From contig JAPFQT010000089.1 of assembly GCA_027627225.1 (NCBI GenBank), forward strand, positions 620,001 through 684,000: a DNA stretch of 64,000 nucleotides. Direction: 5' to 3'. Numbering within the stretch: position 1 is the stretch's first letter; the number at the start of each line of letters is the position of its first letter. Below are positions 10,741-22,662 of the stretch, piece after piece. Below the pieces are notes generated by a model, which saw nothing but the letters and a program-made list of their open reading frames with translations, was not told where the DNA came from and ran no database searches. Both the position numbers and the translations under genes were made by a program. This stretch comes from Congeria kusceri. Its lineage: Eukaryota; Mollusca; Bivalvia; Myida; Dreissenidae.

Positions 10741-11206
10741 GGTCACAATATACTAAAAGATTTCCTTAACAAATTCAATGTAAAAGCAATAAATTCCACA
10801 AAAAATAAACTCAACATTTTGCGCGTAGAGACCCTCATAACCATACCTTTTCTTAAAGAGCATTCCGAGCCGAATTGATTTAGACAATAAAAAAGATAGG
10901 TCATGTGATATGTAAGAAAGAACTCGACGCGAATCAAAGTTCACTGTTTTACGGCCATCTTTTTACCGGCTACTCTCCAGTTGAAGGTATACTGCCAACT
11001 GTCAAAGTCTCGTCATGTAGTCTCCAACCTTCAAGCGAAACAGTGAATTTTTAGTACACAACAATGTTTTTCCTACCACACGTACAAAGAAATATTCACA
11101 AAAAAAGTCATGGCAAGTGACTATACAGAAAATTGTGTCTTCAAATAAATGGTGTTGATTTATTTAGAGAGTATAGCACACCTGAAATATTTAGTATACT
11201 GTAACC
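10741..11206. mobile_element. Right terminal element, MITE-like
   Basis: A direct-orientation copy of 6998-7468, starting GGTCACAATATACT and ending AGTATACTGTAACC. It differs by a few indels (for example 'tatagcacacc' against 'tatagcattgcacacc' in the left copy). It is followed directly by the TACA duplication and the remainder of the BIR exon. Confidence 0.8.
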
Positions 11207-11210
11207 TACA

Positions 11211-11335
11211 TAAACAAATGAGTCCAAGATGCCAGTTCATCATTACCAATGCTGATTGCAATGTACCTGCTAATATTAAAATGGCGCATAGAAAGAATGT
11301 ATCCCGTTTAGACGATTTTCTGGACTGTTCGCCAG
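11211..11335 (+). pseudogene. BIR exon, first copy, 3' part
   Basis: Continues the BIR domain cut at 6997: H-K-Q-M-S-P-R-C-Q-F supplies the third and fourth zinc ligands, followed by a Lys/Arg-containing tail ending D-C-S-P. The donor is 'gccag/gtaatg' at 11336, phase 1, as in the intact copy. It differs from the second copy at a few codons (for example I-T-N-A against I-N-N-A). Confidence 0.8.
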
Positions 11336-11416
11336 GTAATGCTGCTGTTTACACGTTTATAAATACAGTGTATCAAGTGTGTTATATTCAACTGATATAT
11401 ATATTTTGGGACAATG

Positions 11417-14400
11417 GGGGGGGGGGGGGATATAGGAGTGACCTTGTCGGTCTGTCGGTCAGTCGGTCCGTCGGTCTGTCGGAATGTTGTTTTTTTGGTT
11501 TCCGGATGATAACTCAAGAATGGCTTGACATATTCAAATAATTCTTGGTATAAATATGTAGCATTACAAAATACGGGTTAAGTTCGACTATGGTAACAAA
11601 CCACTTAAATTAGCAAGAGTTATGGCCCTTTTGTTACTTAAATTCCCTATAAACATGGTTTCCTGATGATAACTCAACAATGACTTGACATATGTAAATA
11701 ATTATTGGTACATATGTGTAGCATCATAAAATACAGGAGGTCAAGTTGGACTGTGGTTACAAACCACTAAATATTGACACAGTTATGGCCCCTTTTTGAT
11801 TTAAATTCCCGGAAAACATGGTTTCCGGACAATAACTCATGAAAGGCTTCACATTTTAAAATTATTTTTAGTACATAGGTGTAACATCATAAAATGCAAA
11901 TCAAGTTCAATTTTGATTCCAAACCACTAAATGTTGACTGAGTTATGGTTCCTAATCAAATTACATTTTTCCAAATGCACTGTTAAACATTCACAAATTA
12001 AAATATTATCTCTGTGTCCATTTCTTTCGAAAGGATGCCATAGTTTTGTGGCCATGCATTATTGTAGGGGTATATCCGTCACTCATGTAATTGCACTGTT
12101 AATCACAGTGAACTGATACTCTGAAATTCTTGTCAAGGTTCACTTTGCAAACTATAATTCAACCATTCAGTATAGACTTGTGAATGTAATACAGTCGTGG
12201 TAAGATGTTTATTGAACTCGTTAACTTACTAAACCGAGGAGATAATTTAGGAACTATTTCAAGTGCTAAGATATGATTATGCTATTTGGCCAGAGTTCCC
12301 ATATGACAGGCCACTTTGTTTAAACTATAAACACTTCTCTACCAAAGTTGATGTAGATATATTGTTTATATTTTGTCTAATCGTAACTATTGAATATGTG
12401 TACACAAAACTGATCCTTCAAATGTATTCGTAATATGAAAAATCGAGTAACATAATAGGTATTTCTGTGATCTCTAAACGATTGCAGTATTCATTGTATT
12501 AATAAAATAACCTACTACATTATTATTTATAAGGGTTAAAAAATAATGATTTGTTTGTCAGGCAGCGCCGCAACGTTTTTTTTTATGGCCGCCACGAATT
12601 TGATTTAATGTCAAAAAAAAATTATAAACTATTTTTGACGATCGCGCCCAGGTTTTAAAGTATTGAGCAGTCCAGAAATATGTTAACAAAAATAAAACTT
12701 TGCAGAAAGTGTTTCTAATGTGCACTTTTCCGAACAAAATACAAAAACCGCATTGAAATATGTGAATGATTAACAATTTGCCAACTTGCTATCGTCTTTT
12801 TTGTGTATGCGATAACTGGTGATGACTCTGGAGTCTGAAGTAAACAAGCATATACATTATAATATATTCCGTTCGTACCAAGTGCTTTTGAACAACGCCT
12901 TTCGTAAACAATATAGAGATTGGTGGAGATTTCGGTTTTTCCAGTAACTTTGTTCCTGTCTAATTTAATTATATAAAGTGGATATGCACAAATTGTGAAA
13001 TACCGTGTAAATTTTGACAAAAAAGTCATATTCGATTGGGAGCCTTTATAAATATCGTCGATTTAAACTTTTGTTTCGTAGACGATTTTGCTCGTGTAAT
13101 AGCATTCCATATTTTTTGAAGAAAATCTGTGTCTTAGAAGTCCTATTGAAACAAACGAAAATGCCAGCTGCTTTGACAAGTGTTGATTTTCCTGTCCAAA
13201 TATTATTGGTGATTTATTGCAAATATAATTCCTATTTTAGACAGTTATAAAAATCTGAATGACGAAAAGTTACATTCTATAAATAGAAATACTTAAATGC
13301 TGATGGTATATCAATTTGAAGGCACTTATGTTAATTATGAACATTCAAAATGATTGTCTTTTTACGTCAGCTTGCATAAATGACCGTTTGTGATTAATAA
13401 ATCTATATTCAGAATTTTATAAAAATTGATGCTTATTTTTTTATTAAAACTTAAAATTGTCTTTAATCTGTACTTATTTACTTGTTTTATTAAGCCATCA
13501 CATAGTGCCAATAAAAAAGAGTAGGAAAATAATACTTGAATAAAAAAATAATTCGCCCTCCCTCCTGATTTTTTGGAAAAAGTGCATGAGAACAATTCAT
13601 TATTGTTTAAGCCTATTCTGTACTTATTTACTTGTTTTATTAAGCCATCACATAGTGCCAATAAAAAAGAGTAGGAAAAAAATACTTCAATGAGAAAAAA
13701 TTCGCCCTCCCGCCTGATTGTTTGGAAAAAGTGCCCGAGAAACAATTCATACATTTTTTTAGCCTAATGGTATTTTTAAAAATGTTTCGTACTTTAAAGT
13801 CTTCGTTTTCCCCGATTCTTATCTGAAAACTTAATGCAAATTGCATGGCTACCTCGTATTTTAGGTTTAGGTGGAGTACAGCAAGGGGTCGTTTCAGAAC
13901 AGAATGGGGAAATCCAAACACTTGGTAGGTAAATGCGCTAGAGTATCATACACGACCACACTTGAATAATGTTGCTTTCTTCGACTTTCTTTCATGTTGC
14001 GGGTTTTTATAAGTATCCGTCTGGCAATATTCGTTCGTTTTGTGTTTTCTTTTTCTTTAAATAAATAAACTGAAACACAATGAATGTAAAAAAGTACGTT
14101 TGTTCCCTCTCTCATTGACTGTCTAATAACCTAAGAAACCTTTATATCAAGCTGTTAAGGTAGAACAAAAAAGAAACTCACTGATTCAATTCCTTTATAC
14201 TCTGATCTTACCGAAATTACCATAATTTGGCACAAATTTATATCTATAGAATAATGTAATAATAATAATAATAATAATAATAATTATTATTATTATTATT
14301 ATTATTAAAAATATATGTAAATATATATATTGCGGGCTAAGTTTAATTGCAACAAAAAAGCAATGTTCAATATTGTTAGTTCGATTTAGTGCTTGTATTC

Positions 14401-14940
14401 TGTATTTATTAGTTAATGTTTCTAGATTGTGGACATGGTGATCCTGTGCATTCCTGTGGTCAAGGTAATTATCGATTTTTTTAAAATAAAAATCATCACA
14501 TTATGTAACAATATCAACTATCTAATCAACAAGTCAAGCCTTTGAGTCTTTACAAGTCCAATAAACTTTTCAAGCCTTTGAGTGTTTACAAATTCAACCA
14601 ATGTTTGTATTGTTTAAATTGTACATGCATGCAAGATGCATATATTATGTTGTTGGTGGTATTACTTGTACATCAGACATATCCAGGGTTATCACAGGTC
14701 TGCCACTTTGCCAGTCGGCTTTGCGGGGCAGCCATGGAAAGTGGGAGGGGGAGTTTTGTCTACATGTACATGTGCATGGAGTTGCAAGTTTACTTGCAGT
14801 GCTAAACCTCGTTGTTGTTTTTTTTGTGTTTAATGGTTGCTCATGAACAATAGAAGTGTTAGAAGGCATTTGTCTCAAGCAAATATATGGCGGACTATTG
14901 GTATCTTGGAGTTACAAAGCCCCAAGCTGTTGCAGCCCAT
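11417..14940 (+). repeat. Right half of the module, second copy (intron plus 39-bp exon)
   Basis: Near-identical to 1-3514, including the G-run, the 160-bp repeats (11430-12120), the 150-bp direct duplication and the AAT/ATT tract. The only exon I support in it is 14426-14464. Other open frames in it are conserved between copies simply because the DNA is nearly identical. Confidence 0.85.
14426..14464 (+). CDS. IAP gene, 39-bp exon (second copy)
   Basis: The same reading and splice sites as 3000-3038 ('tttctag' acceptor, 'aag/gtaatt' donor, phase 1 on both sides). It would follow the broken BIR exon in a transcript, or be joined directly to the preceding 54-bp exon if the broken BIR exon is skipped, since all are phase 1. 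Confidence 0.6.
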
Positions 14941-16120
14941 TGACCTCCCGTTCAAACTTGAGTAGGTATAGCAATCAGTTAAGGTAACATTTTGTTCACT
15001 AAGCAATGCGTTCAAGTTTAAAAATAAAGTTATAAGTAAATACATACAGGCTATACATGCAGTGATAGTGTTATTGTAACTGATGCATGTTCTAACCCAA
15101 TTACGTATATTTGATTTTATATTCGACGCGTATTCCTTAACAACTGCACAATTGAAATGATGTAATTATATGTAGCCGCTTATACTATTGTAAATGGTTG
15201 CATGCGTATATGAAAGCTACCGATAGACGATCGATAAAGTGTAAGGTCATTCACCTATGCGGGTAAACGGGATTTAAAATCGATCGATAAAAGGTTTCAC
15301 AGTCCTTATAAAATACTGGTGTGAGAGCGGGAGAGCTGAGGAGCTGTATAAATAACGGAACATAAAGCACATATTTAAAACAGAAGAAGAAAACAAGAAA
15401 AATATAAACAAACAAACAAATTGATGGCAGCAAAGTTAGAAACAATTATCTGCCCAATGTATCAATACAAACTTTAGAAATTGAAAGAAATTAGCAAACA
15501 AAAAAGATATCAGGTAATGGAAAAAAGTGAGGTGTAGAATACAGGAAGTATACAGTTGCACGATAAAAGGATAGGATTTACTGTTAGATATCCATATATT
15601 GGTATCCTATATAATAACAATATATTAAAAAATAATAATAACCGTAATATATGACTATTTCGCTTTTTCCTCTCATCAGGTCTGCATCGATGAAGTAAAT
15701 CATTATTCTATACACTTTTCTTCATTTCAACACTCTGGAGATAAAGCAGTCATGGGCCGCCTTTTATTACTTTTTATGACGCATTTCGCACTTTTACTAG
15801 TTAATCAGATATGAATACCATTTCCAACCACACAAACGTTTTGCTGACGTTGTCGATTTCCACCCCAAAATTTCTGTTCCCCGGTCACATTATTGTTTAG
15901 TCACATCCACTAAATTGAATCCACGGGTATTTGCATAAAACTGCACCTAATTTAACACATCATATTATTATTCAAACACAGTCGTACAAAATCACTGGAA
16001 ATTTAATTAACACACACAACGTGTATTTTCATTTTTGCCAAGACTCGAAGATAAAATTCTTTCTATCCACCACCAACTAAGTATTCTATATTTATGTTTA
16101 ATTTTTTTTATTTTATTTAG

Positions 16121-16174
16121 ATGGTTCCCTGTGTCCCACACACCATGTTTACAGTGACGATGTGTTCCACGTTG
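16121..16174 (+). CDS. IAP gene, 54-bp exon (second copy)
   Basis: Identical reading to 4694-4747, with a 'ttttatttag' acceptor and a 'gttg/gtgata' donor. Phase 1 on both sides. In this copy an indel downstream alters the surrounding open frame but not the proposed exon, which favours the short exon over a longer ORF. Confidence 0.5.
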
Positions 16175-17489
16175 GTGATACGGATAAAGAAAGAAATCGA
16201 GAGACAGCTCTTAAAGTGACCTTCAGACAAACAAAACGAAGAAAGACCATAAAAAAACTGCAGTCTTTTCATTAAAAGTGTATACTATTATCGGAAAACG
16301 CATCACGTCAAGCTCGGTATCCTGAATGGATTTATACCATTTGTACTGACAACGGCAAAAGGTAACTGACAGTCTTTAACCACATTGGTATAGTAATTTT
16401 GCGACATAGTACTAAATATTAAACCGTGGTTGGTCTCAACATTAACAATACAATATCATACGTAGTCTTTGCAACCTTTTATGTGGTAAAATATTATAGT
16501 TAAATAAAATATTGCTTTGCTGAGGTAATTTATGATACACACGTGCCATTTCCAATGAACATTTTATTTCAAATGATTATATATTTACAATGAAGGCAAT
16601 CCTTATAAAGTCTTCACCTCATTAATAAACTCGATAAACAACTAGGTGAAAATATGCAGTATTATCTAACAGAGGGTTGTTTAAATGAAATAAAGAAGCT
16701 ATACAAAATCATTTAAGCCAGTTACGTATTTATTGTTAAGTGTACACAAATAAAACGAAATTTAATGTTTTGTTTCATGCATTTACTAAAAAGGACACGT
16801 GTCTTAACAAAACATTTTCCAAACAATGACGAGGAAATTAATAGTCAAATTTGTGTCAGTCAAGCATGAATGTTATTCTTTATTGATAATGAATACAGAT
16901 TAATTAAAAAATATATTAAATTAATCAAATGGTTTTCTTAATATAGTTGAATACTTTAACAGAGTGAAATGGCGCAAACATTCTTTATACATGTATTAAT
17001 TTTTAAGTTTTAAAATATTTTGATACTGTTAATGTTTAAAAAAATATATCAATGTATTTTATTCATAGACATTATCATACTAAATACATTACACAATATA
17101 TTGTAGTTTTCCTTTGTTATTGACAAACACTCGAAATGTGTTGACACACACCTATACGTCTATGTGTTGCCATTATGTAAGCAAAACAGTATGCATCTCC
17201 AAACTAACAGAACAGAACAGATAGTTTATATAGACTTGCACCTAGTACATCGTCTTTGTTATAAAGAAACATATAATACAATAAAGGTCATGTGATAACA
17301 GGTTAATGCCACAAAATAGAAGCATATTATTATTATTATTACATATCAATCCAAAGTATAATAAATTAATTCAGTAAACATACACGTCCAGAAAGTAACA
17401 GACAATCATAGTGAGGATGAACATATACAAACACTATTGTTAACACTTAACATAATTGTTAAATTGTTTTCTAAGACAGAGAGCTTCTT

Positions 17490-17896
17490 TTATGTATAAT
17501 GAGATATTTTTATTAGTTCTTCCCTTTTACAGAATTTCATGAGTTCTACAAATTTAAATACCGATGGTCTTTTGTAATATTTTGCTTGTAAGTGTTTTTG
17601 TTTAATGGTAGAATAACATAAACAAATAAGTATACAATGGTATTCGCCTTCAATGTCCCTTGTGTCGAAGCAAATACAATACCTTTCTTCTCGCATTATA
17701 CGGTTTCTACCAAACGTCCCAGTTTGGATTCTTAAAGGGTGTACATAGAGTCTGAGTCTACTTCAATAAAATCTTAAACTTTTAGGCAGTATATCTAAGT
17801 GCGTTTCATATGCAAATATAAGTTTATATTCTTTATATAACATCGGAACTGGAATTTGCAATGACATAAACCACTCTTCATTAATAAAATCAATTA
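17490..17896 (-). pseudogene. LINE ORF2 C-terminal fragment, second copy
   Basis: Same decayed fragment as 6064-6470, carried along with the module. It keeps R-E-E-R-Y-C-I-C and I-E-G-E-Y-H on the minus strand. It lies between the 54-bp exon and the BIR exon. Confidence 0.65.
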
Positions 17897-17993
17897 CACC
17901 AAAAAATGATTTTTCATAAACACATTAACACAGTTATAGTTTTCAAACACATAGGAACAACCGAAGTCATTCAAGAGTTTCTTTACATTACAG

Positions 17994-18548
17994 GAAGAAC
18001 AATAATTTTACCAAGTCGCTCGGATGAAAACTCTTTGATCTTGCAAATTGTTGATGCTCCACAATCGAAAAACATGGTTTATTGGGACAAAAAGATGACA
18101 AATGAGCTACACAAAGCCATATGGCTGCCTATTACCCAGCAACCAAATTTGGACAACATAAATGTGTATTATACTTTCGAATCTTTGAGTCTAATAATCA
18201 AACAGATTGCAGAAGGTCAGTCACCCGGACCTCAGGTTACCATGAGGTATGAACTGCTACGCTTTGGCACCTTCAAAACCTACCCAACAGATAACAAGCC
18301 TTTTATGAGAAAATATGCAGCTGCAGGATTTTACTATGCCGATGACGGTGATGGTGTTGTGTGCTACTGTTGCGGCATAGTTCGTTATGGGTGGGTGGAG
18401 GAAGATGATCCAATGGAGATACATAAACAAATGAGTCCAAGATGCCAGTTCATCATTAACAATGCTGATTGCAATGTACCTGCTAATATTCAAATGGCGC
18501 ATAGAAAGAATGTATCCCGTTTAGACGATATTCTGGACTGTTCGCCAG
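17994..18548 (+). CDS. BIR-domain exon of an inhibitor-of-apoptosis protein, intact copy
   Basis: One large exon in a 281-codon open frame (17906-18751). The likely acceptor is 'ctttacattacag'; the donor 'gccag/gtaatg' follows 18548. The BIR fold is clear: R-Y-E-L-L-R-F-G-T-F, then A-A-A-G-F-Y-Y, then Cys153, Cys156, His173 and Cys180 (frame numbering), spaced C-x2-C-x16-H-x6-C, with G-W-x4-D-D-P before the His. These bind one zinc ion. BIR domains of IAPs bind caspases or IAP-binding-motif peptides. About 110 residues upstream of the BIR in this exon are not recognised. Frame beyond 18548 runs into intron. Phase 1 on both sides. Confidence 0.85.
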
Positions 18549-21343
18549 GTAATGGTGCTGTTTACACGTTTATAAATACAGTGTATCAAGTGTGTTATAT
18601 TCAACTGATATATATATTTTGGGACAATAGGGGGGGGGGGGGGAGGGTTATAGGAGTGACCTTGTCGGTCTGTCGGTCAGTCGGTCTGTCGGAATGTTGT
18701 TTTTTTGGTTTCCGGATGATAACTCAAGAATGGCTTGACATATTCAAATAATTCTTGGTATAAATATGTAGCATTACAAAATACGGGTTACGTTCGACTT
18801 TGGTAACAAACCATTTAAATTAGCAAGAGTTATGGCCCTTTTGTTACTTAAATTCCCTATAAACATGGGTTCCTGATGATAACTCAACAATGACTTGACA
18901 TATGTAAATAATTATTGGTACATATGTGTAGCATCATAAAATACATGAGGTCAAGATGGACTGTAGTTACAAACCACTAAATATTGACACAGTTATGGCC
19001 CCTTTTTGATTTGAATTCCCGGAAAACATGGTTTCCGGACAATAACTCATGAAAGGCTTCACATTTTAAATTATTTTTAGTACATAGGTGTAACATCATA
19101 AAATGCAAATCAAGTTCAATTTTGATTACAAACCACTAAATGTTGACTGAGTTATGGCTCCTAATCAAATTACATTTTTCCAAATGCACTGTTAAACATT
19201 CACAAATTAAAATATTATCTCTGTGTCCATTTCTTTCGAAAGGATGCCATAGTTTTGTGGCCATGCATTATTGTAGGGGTATATCCGTCACTCATGTAAT
19301 TGCACTGTTAATCACAGTGAACTGATACTCTGAAATTCTTGTCAAGGTTCACTTTGCAAACTATAATTCAATCATTCAGTATAGACTTGTGAATGTAATA
19401 CAGTCGTGGTAGAATGTTTATTGAAGTCATTAACTTACTAAACCGCGGATATAATTTAGGAACTTTTTCAAGTGCTCAGATAGGATTATGCCATTTGGCC
19501 AGAGTTCCCAAATGACAGGCCACTTTGTTTAAACTATAAACACTGTTCTACCAAAGTTGATGTAGATATATTGTTTATATTTTGTCTAATCGTAATTATT
19601 TAATATGGGTACACAAAACTGATCCTTCAAATTTATTAGTAATATGAAAAATCGATGTAACATAATAGATATTTCTGTGATCTCTAAACGATTGCATTAT
19701 TCATTGTATTAATAAATAACCTATTACATTATTATTTATAAGGGTTACACAATAATGATTTGTTTGTCAGGCAGCGCTGCAACGTGTTTTTTATGGCCGC
19801 CACGAATTTGATTTAATGTCAAAAAAAAGTTATGAACTATTTTTGACGATCGCGCCCAGGTTTTAAAGTAGTTAGCAGTCCAGATATATGTTAAAAAAAA
19901 TAAAACTTTGCAGAAAGTGTTTCTTATGTGCACTTTACCGAACAAAATACAAAAACCGCATTGAAATCTGGGAATTATTAACATTTTACCAACTTGCTAT
20001 CGTCTTTTTTGTGTATGCGATAAATGGTGATGACTCTGGAGTCTGAAGTAAACAAGCATGTACATTATAATATATTCCGTTCGTACCAAGTGCTTTTGAA
20101 CAACGCCTTTCGTAAACAATATACAGATCGGTGGAGATTTCGGTTTTTCCAGTAACTTTCTTCCTGTCTAATTTAATTATATCAATTGGATATGCACAAA
20201 TTGTAAAATACCGTGTACATTTGGAAAAAAAAGTCATATTCGATTGGGAGCCTTTATAAATATCGTCGATTTAAACTTTTGTTTCGTAGACGATTTTGCT
20301 TGTGTAATAGCATTCCATATTTTTTGAAGAAAATCTGTGTCTTATAAGTCCTATTGAAGCAAACGAAAATGCCAGCTGCTTTGACAAGTGTTGATTTTCC
20401 TGTCCAGATATTATTGGTGATTTATTGCAAACATAATTCCTATTTTAGACAGTTATTAAAATCTGAATTACGAAAAGTTAAATTCTATAAATAGAAATAC
20501 TTAAATGCTGATGGTATATCAATTTGAAGGCACTTATGTTAATTTTGAACATTCAAAACGATTGCCTTTTTACGTCAGCTTGCAAAAATGACCGTTTGTG
20601 ATTAATAAATCTATATTCAGAATTTTATAAAAATTAATGCTTATTTTGTTATTAAAACTTTAAAATTGTCATTAATCTGTACTTATTTACTTGTTTTATT
20701 AAGCCATCACATAGTGCAAATAAAAAATAGCAGGACAAAAATACTTGAATAAAAAAATAATTCGCCCTCCCTGCTGATTTTTTGGAAACAGTGCCTGAGA
20801 AACAATTCAGTATTGTTTAAGCCTAATCTGTACTTATGTACTTGTTTTAATAAGCCACTACATAGAGCCTATAGATAAGAGTAGGATAAACAAATACTTC
20901 AATGAGAAAAAAATCACCCTCCCTCCGAATTTTTTGGAAAAAGTGCCCGAGAAACAAAACAATTCATACACTTTTTAGTCTAATGGTATTTTTTTTAAAA
21001 TGTTTTGTACTTTAAAGTCTTCGTTTTCCCCAATTCTTATCTGAAAACGTAATGCATATTGCATGGTTACCTCGTGTTTTAGGTTTATATGGACTACAGC
21101 AAGGGGTCGTTTCAGAACAGAATGGGGAAATCCAAACACTTGGTAGGTTAATGCGCTAGAGTATCATACACGACCACACTTGAATAATGTTGCTTTCTTC
21201 AACTTTCTTTCATTGTTGCGGGTTTGTATAAGTAATCGTCTGGCAATATTCGTTCGTTTTGTGTTTTCTTTTTTTTTAAATAAATAAACTGAAACATGAT
21301 GAATGTAAAAATGTAAGTTTGTTCCCTCTCTCGTTGACTGTCT

Positions 21344-21398
21344 AATAACCTAAGAATCCTTTATATCAAGCTTTGATATAAAGGATTCTTAGGTTATT
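21344..21398. repeat. Near-perfect palindrome specific to the third module
   Basis: The arms are 26 bp ('aataacctaagaatccttta' onward) separated by 3 bp at an AAGCTT centre. In the other two modules only the left arm is present (near 2698 and 14126) and is followed by 'gctgttaaggtagaa'. The second arm therefore arose by a local inverted duplication, as produced by template switching during replication. Confidence 0.9.
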
Positions 21399-21659
21399 AA
21401 AGGTAGAACAGAAAAGAAACTCACTGATTCAATTCCTATATACTCTCATCTTACAGAAATTACCATAATTTGGCACAAATTTATACCTATAGAATAATGT
21501 AATAATAATAATAATTATTATTATTATTATTAGTTATATTAAAAATATATGTAAATATATATATTGCGGGCTAAATTTAATTGCAACAAATAAACAATGT
21601 TCAATATTGTTAGTTCGATTTAGTGCTTGTATTCTGTATTTATTAGTTAATATTTCTAG

Positions 21660-21698
21660 ATTGTGGACATGGTGATCCTGTGCATTCCTGTGGTCAAG
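21660..21698 (+). CDS. IAP gene, 39-bp exon (third copy)
   Basis: Same reading as the other two copies although the surrounding intron has diverged, which supports selection on the exon. It is followed in phase 1 by the UBA-like exon at 22663: the G left at the end of this exon plus GT makes Gly. Confidence 0.6.
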
Positions 21699-22133
21699 GT
21701 AATTGTCGATTTTTCAAATTAAACATCATCACATTATGTAACAATATCAACTATCCAATCAACTTGTCAAGCCTTTGAGTGTTTACAAATTCAACCAATG
21801 TTTGTATTGTTTAAATTGTACATGCATGCAAGATGCATATATTATGTTGTTGGTGGTATTACTTGTATGTCAGACATATCCAGGGTTATCACAGGTCTGC
21901 CACTTTGGCAGTCGGCTTTGCGGCGCAGACATGGAAAGTGGGAGGGGGAGTTTTGTTTACATGTACATGAGCATTGAGTTGCAAGTTTACTTGCAGTGCT
22001 AAACCTCGTTGTTGTTTTTTGTGTTTAATCGTTGCTCATGAACAATAGAAGTGTTAGAAGGCATTTGTCTCAAGCAAATATATGGCGGACTATTGGTATC
22101 TTGGAGTTACTAAGCCCCAAGGTGTTGCAGCCC

Positions 22134-22662
22134 AAGTGTGAAACACACGGTTATCAACACAGCATGGGTATGCCAACCAGTTCATGTGAGGTGGGTTTGC
22201 GCTGGCACAGAAAAAACGACGGCAGCACATAAATAAACAATTCAAATCATATAGATTTATTCAACGGCCATCCATCTATGGCATGACAATACAAATGTGT
22301 GGATAAGGCTATCCGGTAAAGAGAGCGTTGGCGATTCGTCCTGTTCTAACGATTGCCTATAGACCATACATACATGTGCGTATCTCAGTGTGAAGGTGGC
22401 CAATATAATGAAGTGTATAAATGATTCTCCACTTTCTTGAAATTTTGGTGAAACACTAATAACACGTTTTGTAAAAGCATATGCGAGCTGAGAAAACTCG
22501 TCCCTAATATAAATTAATACAAGTCATTTAGAGACCTAATAGAAGATGAAACAATAACAGTTGCATCGAAATAAAAGTAAAACGTCAGTTTACTCTTCAT
22601 GCAATGTATTTAGGGTTATAAATATATCTTAAAATATTGAAATAAAAAGTTGTGTCTTTCAG
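22134..22662. other. Unique intron sequence after the last module
   Basis: Sequence not shared with the modules. I find no exon in it that keeps the phase-1 pattern. It probably represents the original intron between the 39-bp exon and the UBA-like exon. Confidence 0.4.

Larger units (their letters stand above)
6998..11206. mobile_element. Composite-like DNA transposon, 4.2 kb, with transposase and His-Me nuclease genes
   Basis: The ends are defined by comparison with the empty site in the next module and by a 4-bp duplication (TACA). The left end reads GGTCACAATATACTAAA and the reverse complement of the right end reads GGTTACAGTATACTAAA, an imperfect terminal inverted repeat of roughly 26 bp. 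The two ends are also direct copies of one element of about 470 bp (6998-7468 and 10741-11206), each carrying both inverted termini. Between them, 7469-10740 holds a transposase-like ORF pair and a convergent homing-endonuclease-like ORF. The layout resembles a composite transposon or a long-terminal-direct-repeat element. I do not recognise a named family with this structure. Confidence 0.8.
3515..14940 (+). repeat. Second copy of the IAP module, enlarged by a 4.2-kb transposon
   Basis: The module boundary is read from the point where the third copy stops matching: near 22134 the sequence leaves the pattern seen after 3514 and 14940. Removing the transposon (6998-11206) leaves about 7.2 kb, the same as the next module. 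It carries the 54-bp exon, the split BIR exon and the 39-bp exon at 14426. Identity to the following module is very high across introns too (a near-constant offset of about 11,426 bp), which points to recent duplication or ongoing gene conversion. Confidence 0.85.
14941..22133 (+). repeat. Third copy of the IAP module, uninterrupted
   Basis: About 7.2 kb. The left half (14941 to about 18640) is nearly identical to the second copy. The right half (18650-22133) is visibly more diverged, with frequent substitutions and small indels against 1-3514 and 11417-14940. The match ends at about 22134, after 'gttgcagccca', where unique sequence begins. The copy carries the 54-bp exon, an intact BIR exon and the 39-bp exon. 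Confidence 0.85.
18630..22133 (+). repeat. Right half of the third module, diverged
   Basis: Aligns with 1-3514 and 11417-14940 but with many more differences. It contains the 160-bp repeats, the direct duplication, the AAT/ATT tract and one exon. It also contains a 55-bp palindrome (21344-21398) that the other two copies lack. Confidence 0.8.

Noticed and set aside
6998..11206. LTR retrotransposon reading of the 470-bp direct repeats
   Set aside because: The repeats do not start TG and end CA, there is no primer-binding site or gag-pol, and each repeat has inverted termini of its own.
22032..22232. 66-codon frame crossing the end of the third module
   Set aside because: It spans the duplication junction, so half is module DNA that is non-coding elsewhere. 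No splice support.
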